DNA from: Corynebacterium sphenisci DSM 44792
GTDB lineage: Bacteria; Actinomycetota; Actinomycetes; Mycobacteriales; Mycobacteriaceae
DNA: 64,000 bases
Assembly: GCF_001941505.1 (NCBI RefSeq)
Contig: NZ_CP009248.1
Span: forward strand, 1,860,001 to 1,924,000
Direction of reading: 5' to 3'
A model generated the notes under the pieces. It was not told the origin of the DNA and searched no databases. It was given only the letters and a program-made list of their open reading frames with translations. Shown here piece after piece: positions 33,159 to 44,176 of the stretch. The translations under genes were made by a program, and so were the position numbers. Each line of letters begins with the position of its first letter. Position 1 is the stretch's first letter.

Positions 33159-34901
33159 ATGATGACGCTGCTCGCCGACCTCGTCGGCGTCCGCGAGGTG
33201 CGCTCCCTGATCGCCCTCTACGCCGTCGCCGCGGTGCTGGAGGGGGTGACCCTGGCGCTGCTCATCCCCTTCCTGCGCGCCTTCCTCGACGACTCCGGCG
33301 CCGGCGCCGGCGGCTGGCTGGTGGCGCTGTGCGCCACCGGGGTGGCCTTCCTGGTGCTGCAGTCGGCGGCGATGGTGCGCTCCTACCGGATCTCCGTCTA
33401 CGACGTCTGCGACGCGCTCATCGTGCGCATCGCGGACCGGGTGCTGGAGCTGCCCCTGGGCTGGTTCACCGCCGAGCGGGAGGCCCGGATCGCCTCCGCG
33501 GTCTCCCGGGAGATCAACACCCTGTCGCATATCGCCTCGATCGTGCTGCCCAACATCATCTCCGCCCTGGGGGTGCCCGCGGTGATGCTCATCGCGGTGG
33601 CCCTGGTGGACTGGACCCTGGCGGCGGTGATGCTCATCGCGGTGCTGCCGCTGGCGTGGATCTGGGCCCGGATGCGCCGGGCGGCGACCGAGGCCAGCGA
33701 AATCGAGACCGCCGCGGCCACCGGGGCCGCCGGCCGGCTCATCGAGTACGCCCGGCTGCAGCCGGTGCTGCGCGCCACCGGGCTGACCCGGCGGGGCTGG
33801 GCCAGCCTGGACGACGCCCTGGCCGAGGAGGATGTCGCGGTGCGCCGGGCGCTCACCGTCAAGGGCCGGCCCGCGATGGGCTTCACCCTGGTGCTCTACG
33901 CCACCTTCGCCGCGCTCATCGCCCTGGGCCTGGCCCATGTGCTGGACCGGCGCCTGGACGCGGTGGCCTACCTGGCGGTGATGGTGATCACCGCCCGGAT
34001 GCTCGGCCCGCTGACCCAGGCGGTGCTGTTCTCCTCGGAGATCCACAATGCGGCGGTGGCGCTGCGCGCCATCCACTCCATCGTCTTCGCCGAACCGCTG
34101 CCGGAGCCGGAGCCGGCCGAGGCCCGGGAGCCGGCCGGCACCGAGGTGGCCTTCTCCGGGGTGCGCTTCGGCTACGACCCGGCCGCCCCGGTGCTCGACG
34201 GGGTGGACTTCACCGCCCCGGCGGGCACGATGACCGCCCTGGTGGGGCCCTCCGGCTCCGGCAAATCCACCATCCTGCGGCTCATCGGCCGGTTCTGGGA
34301 CGTCGACGCCGGGGCGGTCACCGTCGGCGGGGTGGACGTGCGCGAGATCCCCACCCGGCGGCTGATGGAGCTGACCTCCATGGTCTTCCAGGACGTGTAC
34401 CTGTTCGACACCACGATCCGGGAGAACGTGCGCCTGGCCCGGCCCGGGGCCACCGACGCGGAACTGGACGCCGCCGCCCGGGCCGCCCGCCTGGACCAGG
34501 TGATCGAGGCGCTGCCCGATGGCTGGGACACCCAGGTCGGCCAGGGCGGGCTGAAGCTCTCCGGCGGGGAGCGGCAGCGGGTGTCCATCGCCCGGGCCTT
34601 CGTCAAGGACGCCCCGATCCTGCTGCTCGACGAGATCACCTCCGCCCTGGACGGGGAGAACGAGGCGGCGATCACCTCGGTGATGCGCGAGCTCACCCGG
34701 GGCCGCACCGTGTTCCTGGTGGCGCACCGGCTGTCCACGGTGCGCGACGCCGACCAGATCCTGGTGCTGCAGCCGGACCCCTCCGGCGCCGCCCGGATCG
34801 CCGAACGGGGCACGCCCGCGGGGCTGATCGCCGCCGGCGGGCGCTACGCCGAATTCGCGGAGGCCTCCTCCGCGGCGGGCCGCTGGCGCTTCGGCGAATA
34901 G
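33159..34901 (+). CDS. ABC half-transporter 2 of a heterodimer (IrtB/YbtQ type)
   Basis: This 580-aa TMD-NBD fusion starts MMTLLADLVGVREVRSLIALY. It has six helices, then Walker A GPSGSGKST (363-371), signature LSGGERQRVSIARAF and Walker B LLLDEITSALDGENE. Asp-Glu-Ile in place of Asp-Glu-Ala/Pro is typical of this subgroup. It lies 3 bp behind the first half with GGAGG at the right distance, so the two are co-expressed and should form a heterodimer. Both catalytic sites appear complete. It ends at a bidirectional hairpin (34916-34944). Confidence 0.8.
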   Translation: MMTLLADLVGVREVRSLIALYAVAAVLEGVTLALLIPFLRAFLDDSGAGAGGWLVALCATGVAFLVLQSAAMVRSYRISVYDVCDALIVRIADRVLELPLGWFTAEREARIASAVSREINTLSHIASIVLPNIISALGVPAVMLIAVALVDWTLAAVMLIAVLPLAWIWARMRRAATEASEIETAAATGAAGRLIEYARLQPVLRATGLTRRGWASLDDALAEEDVAVRRALTVKGRPAMGFTLVLYATFAALIALGLAHVLDRRLDAVAYLAVMVITARMLGPLTQAVLFSSEIHNAAVALRAIHSIVFAEPLPEPEPAEAREPAGTEVAFSGVRFGYDPAAPVLDGVDFTAPAGTMTALVGPSGSGKSTILRLIGRFWDVDAGAVTVGGVDVREIPTRRLMELTSMVFQDVYLFDTTIRENVRLARPGATDAELDAAARAARLDQVIEALPDGWDTQVGQGGLKLSGGERQRVSIARAFVKDAPILLLDEITSALDGENEAAITSVMRELTRGRTVFLVAHRLSTVRDADQILVLQPDPSGAARIAERGTPAGLIAAGGRYAEFAEASSAAGRWRFGE

Positions 34902-34915
34902 CCGCCCCGACGCCG

Positions 34916-34944
34916 CCGCCCCGCCCGGTCCCCGGGCGGGGCGG
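34916..34944. terminator. Bidirectional hairpin between the ABC pair and ychJ-like gene
   Basis: CCGCCCCGCCCGG pairs perfectly with 34932-34944 across a three-base loop, between two convergent genes. It can serve both strands. No U tract. Confidence 0.6.
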
Positions 34945-34951
34945 GGGCGGC

Positions 34952-35383
34952 TCAGCCGCGGAATTCGCCGTCGACGTACATCCAGCGCCGGGCGCGCAGC
35001 ATGAAGGTGGAGCGCTCCCACAGCACCGCCGGGCCGGTGGCGTCGCGGTAGCGGGCCCGGAACTCCACCACCCCCTCCCGGTCACCCTCGGCGCCGTCGA
35101 CGACCTCCAGGATCTCCAGGCCCTCCCAGCGCACCGCCGGGTCGAAGAGGATCGCCTCCGGCCGGCCGTGCGGATGCCAGGTGCGCCACAGGAAATCCGC
35201 CTCCCCGGCGACGTAGGCGCTGTACCGGGCGCGCATCAGCGCCTCCGCGGTGGGCGCCCGGGCCTCCCCGCGGTGCAGCGGGGCGCAGCACGCCCCGTAG
35301 CGCGCCCCGCTGCCGCAGGGGCACCGCGCGGCATCCCCCGGCGGGGCCGGCCCCGCCGACCCGGCCCCGAACACCCCGCTCAT
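34952..35383 (-). CDS. YchJ/UPF0225 family protein with SEC-C motif
   Basis: This 143-aa protein has the SEC-C zinc motif CPCGSGARYGACCAPLH near residue 21. It is followed by PTAEALMRARYSAYVAGEADFLWRTWHP, the diagnostic block of the YchJ family, and an NTF2-like fold ending in RRWMYVDGEF. Function unknown; the zinc motif is shared with SecA tails. ATG 35383 has GGAGGAGG upstream. Confidence 0.88.
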   Translation of the reverse strand: MSGVFGAGSAGPAPPGDAARCPCGSGARYGACCAPLHRGEARAPTAEALMRARYSAYVAGEADFLWRTWHPHGRPEAILFDPAVRWEGLEILEVVDGAEGDREGVVEFRARYRDATGPAVLWERSTFMLRARRWMYVDGEFRG

Positions 35384-35552
35384 CGGCTCCTCCTCCCCCG
35401 GCGCCCGGCGCCCGCCCCGGCGGCGGCGCCCGCGGCGCATCGCCCACGGTTGTACCCCAGCCCGCGCCGGCGCGCAGGGCGGGGATCCGCCCCGGGGGTA
35501 TCCTGGGCGCGGATCGCGGCGGGGCGTGGCCGCCGCGGGAGAGGCGGCGCAG

Positions 35553-35960
35553 GTGATCGAGGGGCTCGTGACGATGGCGATCGGGATGGCGGCGGTGGCC
35601 GCCGCGATCGGCTGGGCGCTGCTGCGCCGCCGCCGCGAGGCCCGCCGGTTCACCGCGGTGGGCCGGGTCACCGGGGCGGTGGGCCGCCCCGAGGACGATC
35701 TGCGGGCGATGGTGATCTCCTTCACCGACCGCGACGGGCGCACCCGCACCTGGACCGACCCGCTCTACACCGCCTTCGCCCTGGACCGGGTGGGCGAGGA
35801 GATCGAGATCTCCGTGGACCCGCCCGCGGCGGACGGGCCCGGCCGGGTGCGGGTGCCCCGGCAGTCGGACACCGGCTTCGTGCTCAACGTGCTGCTCGGC
35901 GTGGCCGGGGTGGCCTTCTTCACCGCCGGGATGTTCATCTTCTCCGAGGCCACCTTCTAG
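35553..35960 (+). CDS. DUF3592 domain membrane protein
   Basis: This 135-aa protein has one N-terminal membrane helix (LVTMAIGMAAVAAAIGWALL), a soluble beta-rich segment with VGRVTGAVGRPEDD and TRTWTDPLYTAFALDRVGEEIEISVDPP, and a second helix near the C-terminus (VLNVLLGVAGVAFFTAGMFIF). This is the DUF3592 layout. GTG 35553 is chosen for GGGAGAGG about 9 nt upstream; GTG 35526 is possible and would add 9 residues. A TATCCT hexamer lies about 50 bp upstream. Function unknown. Confidence 0.68.
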   Translation: MIEGLVTMAIGMAAVAAAIGWALLRRRREARRFTAVGRVTGAVGRPEDDLRAMVISFTDRDGRTRTWTDPLYTAFALDRVGEEIEISVDPPAADGPGRVRVPRQSDTGFVLNVLLGVAGVAFFTAGMFIFSEATF

Positions 35961-35981
35961 GCCCCCGCCCGCGCGGGGCGG

Positions 35982-39204
<3,223 letters not shown>

Positions 39205-39262
39205 GCGGGGGCGGCCGGGCGCCGTTGCGGCCGATGCCGGCAACGGCGGTACCCTCGGGGGC

Positions 39263-40039
39263 ATGGAGCCATGCCGGGACGCCGCGGACCCGCCCACGCC
39301 GGGCCAGGTCCGGGTGCTGCGCGCGATCGCGGAACGCCGCGGCGCGCCGGTGACGCTCGCCGATCTCGCCGCGGAGCTCGGCGGGCACCCCAACACCACC
39401 CGCCGGCATCTGGTGGCCCTCGTCGACGAGGGCCGGCTGGACGTCGCCCCGCTGCCGCAGCCCGGATCCGGGCGGCCCCCGCTGGGCTACCGGCTCACCC
39501 GGGCCGGGCGCCGGGCGCTGGCCGGGGCGGAGCCGGACCGGCACCGGGCGCTGGTGCAGGCCACCGCGGCGGTGCTCGCCGCCCGCGGCGCCGGGGTGGA
39601 GGAGGCCCGGGCGATCGGGCGGGAGTGGGGCGCCCGCGTGGATCTGGGCCGCAAGGTCGACGCCGGCGGGGACGGCGCCGCGGACGCCTGGTCGACGCTG
39701 CTGGAGGTCCTCGACGTGCAGGGCTTCGACCCGGCGCCGGTGACCGCCGGGGACGCCGGGGCGGGCGACGACGGCGATCCGGGGGACGCGGACGACGCGG
39801 GCGAGGCGGGGGACGGCGCCGGGGAGGGGGCGGGCGAGACCGCGGCGGCGGTGCTGCGCGGCTGCCCCTACCTCGACGTCGCCGCGGAGCACCCGGAGTT
39901 CATGTGCCCGGTGCACGAGGGCATGGCCGGGGAGCTGCTCGGCCGGCTCGGCGGCCCGGATCGGGTGGAGCTGACCCCCCATGCGGTGGCCGGGGACTGC
40001 CTGCTGCGCCCGCTGCCGGAGGAGGACCCGGAGAGCTGA
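39263..40039 (+). CDS. Winged-helix regulator with Cys cluster (SufR/ArsR-like), next to norB
   Basis: This 258-aa regulator has an N-terminal wHTH at residues 15-85 (VTLADLAAELGGHPNTTRRHLVALVDEG). An acidic Gly/Asp-rich insert covers 163-192. The C-terminal segment has Cys201, Cys215 and Cys246 (GCPYLDVAAEHP, FMCPVHEGM, AGDCLL). SufR-type regulators bind an Fe-S cluster with such cysteines. Position directly before the NO reductase gene on the same strand suggests sensing of nitric oxide through the cluster, as for C. glutamicum ArnR (inference). ATG 39263 follows TACCCT (39250-39255) by 7 nt, so it is probably leaderless. The acidic insert is unusual for the family. Confidence 0.72.
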   Translation: MEPCRDAADPPTPGQVRVLRAIAERRGAPVTLADLAAELGGHPNTTRRHLVALVDEGRLDVAPLPQPGSGRPPLGYRLTRAGRRALAGAEPDRHRALVQATAAVLAARGAGVEEARAIGREWGARVDLGRKVDAGGDGAADAWSTLLEVLDVQGFDPAPVTAGDAGAGDDGDPGDADDAGEAGDGAGEGAGETAAAVLRGCPYLDVAAEHPEFMCPVHEGMAGELLGRLGGPDRVELTPHAVAGDCLLRPLPEEDPES

Positions 40040-40137
40040 TCCCCGCCGCGCCCCGGTGCCGCGGGGCGGTGCCCGATCCGGGCGCCCGGATCCCGGATCC
40101 GCGCGAACCCCGTTCGCCGCACACGGTTCGCCCAGGG

Positions 40138-40200
40138 GAACATTCGGGTGAGAGCATAGCCTGAACATCGTTGACCTTTTTCACATGCGGCCTGTAACAA
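40138..40200 (+). promoter_or_regulatory. norB promoter with GAACAT direct repeat
   Basis: TTGACC (40171-40176) and TAACAA (40195-40200, preceded by TG) form a -35/-10 pair with an 18-bp spacer. Two GAACAT units followed by TCG or CG lie at 40138-40143 and 40163-40168, 25 bp apart, just upstream of the -35. They are candidate sites for the adjacent Cys-containing regulator. The norB ATG is about 57 bp downstream and has a Shine-Dalgarno, so this transcript has a leader. Confidence 0.5.
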
Positions 40201-40256
40201 AAGGGGTGGCGCCGCCGCCCGGCGACGCGTCCCACTCCCCCAGCCCGGAGGAACAC

Positions 40257-42662
40257 ATGTCAACGCCCGCCCGCACGCGCGCCGACCGCGGCGCCCCGGG
40301 AGCAATCAGCCGCCGCGATCGCCGCTGGTGGATCGCGCTCATCGTCACCGTGGCCGCGTCCTTCGCCACACTGCTGTTCATGGGGCAGCAGATCAACGTC
40401 TCCAAACCCCCGATCCCGGACCGCGTCGTCGACGAATCCGGACAGGTGCTCATGACCGGCGAGGACATCATGGACGGCCAGCGGGTCTGGCAGTCCATGG
40501 GCGGCCAGCAGATCGGCTCCGTCTGGGGCCACGGCGCCTACGTGGCGCCGGACTGGACCGCCGACTGGCTGCACCGCGAGTCCGAGCTCATCCTCGACGA
40601 TCTCGCCGGCGGCCCCGAGGCCTACGCCGCCGCCGACGCCCCCGAGCAGGCGGCGCTGAAGGCCCGGCTCAAGGAGGTGATGCGGACCAACACCTACGAC
40701 GAGGCCACCGACACCATCACCCTGCCCGCGGCGCGGGTCGCCGCCTTCGACCGGCTCCGCGACCACTACGCCGGGATCTTCGCCGAGGGCCACGAGCGCT
40801 ACGCCATCCCCGCCGGCACCCTCGTCGAGCCCGCCGACCAGGATCGGCTGGCGGACTTCTTCTGGTGGTCGGCCTGGGCCGCCTCCACCGACGCCCCCGG
40901 CAAGGACGTCACCTACACGCAGAACTGGCCCCATGAGCCGCTGATCGACAACGTGCCCAGCGCACCGAACATCCTGTGGTCGATCATCTCCTTCATCCTG
41001 CTGCTCGGCGGCATCGCCGGGATGGTGTACTACCACCAGCGCCACGACGGCGAGGAGGACGAGGACCTGCTGGACTCCCCTGAGGACGATCCGCTGCTCG
41101 GCTACCGGCCGACCCCCTCGCAGAAGGCCACCCTGAAGTACTTCTTCGCCGTCGGCGGCCTGTTCGTGCTGCAGATCGCGATGGGCATCCTCAGCGCCCA
41201 CTACGGCGTGGAGGGCGGGGCGCTCTACGGCATCCCGATCGACCGGATCCTGCCCTACGCGGTGGTGCGCACCTGGCACACCCAGCTCGGCATCCTGTGG
41301 ATCGCCACCGCCTGGCTGGCCACCGGCCTCTACGTCACCCCCGCGGTCGGCGGCCGCGAGCCCAAGTACCAGCGCCTCGGCGTCAACGTGCTCTTCGGCG
41401 CGCTCATCCTCGTCGTGGTCGGCTCCATGGCCGGCGAGTGGCTGTCCATCACCGGGCGCATGACCCACGGCAGCGAGGTGAGCTGGTGGCTCGGCACCAC
41501 CGGCATGGAGTACCTGGACCTCGGCCGGCTGTGGCAGGTGGCCCTGTTCATCGGCCTGTTCCTGTGGTTCTTCCTGATGGCCCGGGGCATGTGGCCGGCG
41601 ATCCGCCGCGCCGGCGCCGGCACCCTCTCCCCGCGGGACGACGCGCCGCTGGCGATGGGCTCGCAGCGCACCCTGGTGATCATGCTGCTCATCTCCTGCC
41701 TGGCGATCGCCTCCTTCTTCGGCGCCGCCTTCGGCATGGGCCACGACACCCACCTGTCCATCACCGAGTACTGGCGCTGGTGGGTCGTGCACCTGTGGGT
41801 GGAGGGCTTCTTCGAGGTCTTCGCCACCGTGGTGATCGGCTTCCTGTTCACCCGGCTGGGCCTGCTGCGCTCCTCCACCGCCGCCACCGCGGCGCTGTCC
41901 TCGACGGTGATCTTCCTCTTCGGCGGGATCATCGGCACCGGCCACCACCTCTACTTCACCGGCGCCAACGACGTGGTCATGGCGCTGTCCGCGGTCTTCT
42001 CCGCCCTCGAGGTGGTGCCCCTGGCGCTGATCGGCTTCGAGGCCTTCCAGCACCTGAAGCTGCTGCGCACCCGCAAGTGGGTCGCCGGCTACCGGTGGGC
42101 GATCTACTTCTTCATCGCGGTGTCCTTCTGGAACGCGCTCGGCGCCGGGGTGTTCGGCTTCCTGATCAACCCGCCGATCTCCCTGTTCTACGTGCAGGGG
42201 CTCAACCTCACCCCGCTGCACGGGCACACCGCCCTGTTCGGCGTCTACGGCATGCTCGGCATCGGCCTGATGCTGTTCTGCGTGCGCAGCCTGATGCCCG
42301 GCGCGGAATGGCACGAGCGCTTCATCAAGTGGGGCTTCTGGGGGCTCAACCTGGGCCTGCTCGCGATGAGCCTGCTCTCCCTGCTGCCGCTGGGCCTGGC
42401 CCAGGCCTGGGCCTCCATCACCGAGGGCCTGTGGTGGGCGCGCAGCGACGAGTTCCTCTACCAGCCGGTGCTCACCGTGCTGCGCTGGCTGCGCACCCCC
42501 GGCGACGTCCTCTTCGCCCTGGGCGCGGTGTCCATCGGCGTGTTCATGGTGGGCATCCTCACCGGGCACTCGCTGAAGCGGCGCTCCGATGAGCGCACCG
42601 TCGCCGGCTCCCCGGAGCTCGCCGGGGACGGGGCGCAGGCCCCGGCCGACGCCGGGCGCTGA
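40257..42662 (+). CDS. norB: Quinol-dependent nitric oxide reductase (qNOR)
   Basis: This 801-aa single-subunit reductase of the heme-copper oxidase superfamily reduces NO to N2O with quinol. One N-terminal helix is followed by a periplasmic domain (DRVVDESGQVLMTGEDIMDGQRVWQSMGGQQIGSVWGHG) fused to about twelve catalytic helices. His ligands lie in RTWHTQLGILW, HLWVEGFFEVFATV, GTGHHLYFTG and LHGHTALFGVYGMLG. A Glu in the VEGFFE block replaces the usual oxidase residue near the FeB site, as in NORs. ATG 40257 follows GGAGG. It probably detoxifies NO, since no nitrite reductase is seen in the window. The adjacent Fe-S-type regulator supports NO-controlled expression. Confidence 0.94.
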   Translation: MSTPARTRADRGAPGAISRRDRRWWIALIVTVAASFATLLFMGQQINVSKPPIPDRVVDESGQVLMTGEDIMDGQRVWQSMGGQQIGSVWGHGAYVAPDWTADWLHRESELILDDLAGGPEAYAAADAPEQAALKARLKEVMRTNTYDEATDTITLPAARVAAFDRLRDHYAGIFAEGHERYAIPAGTLVEPADQDRLADFFWWSAWAASTDAPGKDVTYTQNWPHEPLIDNVPSAPNILWSIISFILLLGGIAGMVYYHQRHDGEEDEDLLDSPEDDPLLGYRPTPSQKATLKYFFAVGGLFVLQIAMGILSAHYGVEGGALYGIPIDRILPYAVVRTWHTQLGILWIATAWLATGLYVTPAVGGREPKYQRLGVNVLFGALILVVVGSMAGEWLSITGRMTHGSEVSWWLGTTGMEYLDLGRLWQVALFIGLFLWFFLMARGMWPAIRRAGAGTLSPRDDAPLAMGSQRTLVIMLLISCLAIASFFGAAFGMGHDTHLSITEYWRWWVVHLWVEGFFEVFATVVIGFLFTRLGLLRSSTAATAALSSTVIFLFGGIIGTGHHLYFTGANDVVMALSAVFSALEVVPLALIGFEAFQHLKLLRTRKWVAGYRWAIYFFIAVSFWNALGAGVFGFLINPPISLFYVQGLNLTPLHGHTALFGVYGMLGIGLMLFCVRSLMPGAEWHERFIKWGFWGLNLGLLAMSLLSLLPLGLAQAWASITEGLWWARSDEFLYQPVLTVLRWLRTPGDVLFALGAVSIGVFMVGILTGHSLKRRSDERTVAGSPELAGDGAQAPADAGR

Positions 42663-42983
42663 CCGGCCCCCCGCCGCCCCACCGCGGGGCGGCGGCGACG
42701 GCCCGCCCCGCGGGCCGGCCCCGCGCCGGCCCGCCCCCGCGCACCCCGCGCCCCGAACCGTCGGGCCGTCGCATCCCGACGGGCGCGCCCCCGGTCACCC
42801 GCCGCATCCTCCGGTGCGGGGGCCGGGGGCGCCGCCCTGCGCACCCCGCCCCGGGCGGCGGGCCATGGTTAGGCTGGCGGGCAGCGTCCCTCGCCTCCCC
42901 CGCGGGGCCCGGGCCGGGGGCGCCGCCGTACCCCGCGGGAGGGCGACGGGCACCGGAGCCGACGGGCGGAAAGGAGCGGGATC
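42663..42983. other. Intergenic region norB / rtcB
   Basis: These 321 bp hold the norB hairpin at the left. Near 42868-42873 there is TAGGCT, a possible -10 for rtcB with a leader of about 100 nt. I see no convincing gene in either strand. Confidence 0.45.
42671..42695 (+). terminator. 10-bp hairpin after norB
   Basis: CCGCCGCCCC (42671-42680) pairs perfectly with GGGGCGGCGG (42686-42695) around a five-base loop, 8 bp past the norB stop. Confidence 0.6.
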
Positions 42984-44162
42984 ATGGGCGGGCGGCGCAT
43001 CGCGGAGAAGGTGCTGTCCTGGGCCTCCATCCTCGACGACGCGGCCCGCGAGCAGGCGATCGCGCTGGGCGGGCTGTGGTTCATCCACCCGCATATCGCG
43101 CTGATGCCGGACGCGCACGCCGGCATGGGCTCGGCGGTGGGCACCGTGATCCCCACCGTCGGGGCGGTGCTGCCCGCGGCGGTGGGCGTGGACATCGGCT
43201 GCGGGATGATCGCCGCGCGCACCCGCTACACCGCCGCGGACCTGCACCGGGTGGACCTGGTGGCGCTGCGCGACGCGGTGGAGGCGGCGATCCCGCTTTC
43301 GCCCGGCAACTACAACCGGGGCGTGCACCGGGCCTCGGCCCGGGAGCGGATCGCCGAGCTGGAGGAGCTCGCCGAGCGCGATGGCGTGGATCTCTCGCAC
43401 AGCCCCGCCTGGCGCCGGCAGCTCGGCAGCCTCGGCGGCGGCAACCACTTCATCGAGCTCTGCCTGGACCAAGACGGCCGGCTGTGGTGCTTCCTGCACT
43501 CGGGTTCGCGCGGAGTGGGCAACAGGATCGCCCGCCGGCACATCGCCGCCGCCCGGGAGCAGTGCGCCCGGGAGGGGGTGCGCCTGGCGCAGCGGGATCA
43601 CGCCCACCTGCGGGAGGGCACCGACGAATTCGACTCCTATCTGCGGGAGCTGGCCTGGGCGCAGCGCTTCGCGCTGCTCAACCGGGAGGAGATGATGGAC
43701 CGCTTCCTGGAGCGGGTGGCCGCCGTCTTCGGCGAGGACGACCCCGGGGAGGCCGAGCGGATCAACTGCCACCACAACTACACCGAGCCGGTGGAGATCG
43801 ACGGCCGGCGGGTGTGGCTGACCCGCAAGGGCGCCATCGACGCCTCGGCCGGGCGGCCGGGCCTCATCCCCGGGTCGATGGGGGATCGCTCCTACATCGT
43901 GGCCGGGCTGGGCAACGCCGAGGCGCTGTGGTCGGCCCCGCACGGGGCGGGCCGGGCGATGAGCCGCACCGCGGCGCGCAAGCGCTTCACCGCCGCGGAT
44001 CTGGATCGGCGGATGGGCGGGATCGTCTACCGGCCCGGGGAGAGCTGGGTGGACGAGATCCCGGACGCCTACAAGCCGATCGACCGGGTCATGGCCGATG
44101 CCGCGGATCTGGTGGAGATCCGCGGCACCCTGCGCCAGGTGCTCAACCTCAAGGGCACCTGA
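42984..44162 (+). CDS. rtcB: RNA ligase RtcB
   Basis: This 392-aa GTP- and Mn-dependent ligase joins 2',3'-cyclic phosphate (or 3'-phosphate) and 5'-OH RNA ends. The guanylylated His is His320 in APHGAGRAMSR. Metal ligands include Cys73 in VGVDIGCGM and His in LGGGNHFIE. Residues PDAHAGMG, HSGSRGVGN and NCHHNY are also conserved. The length is that of the shorter bacterial RtcB class. ATG 42984 has AAAGGAG. No rtcA or archease gene is adjacent, so it probably acts in repair of cleaved tRNA or rRNA. Confidence 0.93.
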   Translation: MGGRRIAEKVLSWASILDDAAREQAIALGGLWFIHPHIALMPDAHAGMGSAVGTVIPTVGAVLPAAVGVDIGCGMIAARTRYTAADLHRVDLVALRDAVEAAIPLSPGNYNRGVHRASARERIAELEELAERDGVDLSHSPAWRRQLGSLGGGNHFIELCLDQDGRLWCFLHSGSRGVGNRIARRHIAAAREQCAREGVRLAQRDHAHLREGTDEFDSYLRELAWAQRFALLNREEMMDRFLERVAAVFGEDDPGEAERINCHHNYTEPVEIDGRRVWLTRKGAIDASAGRPGLIPGSMGDRSYIVAGLGNAEALWSAPHGAGRAMSRTAARKRFTAADLDRRMGGIVYRPGESWVDEIPDAYKPIDRVMADAADLVEIRGTLRQVLNLKGT

Positions 44163-44176
44163 GCCGGCGGCCGGCT

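Noticed and set aside
42860..42885. TTAGGCTGG as a possible DtxR box before rtcB
   Set aside because: Only about 10 of 19 positions fit the consensus. It is better explained as a -10 hexamer (TAGGCT).
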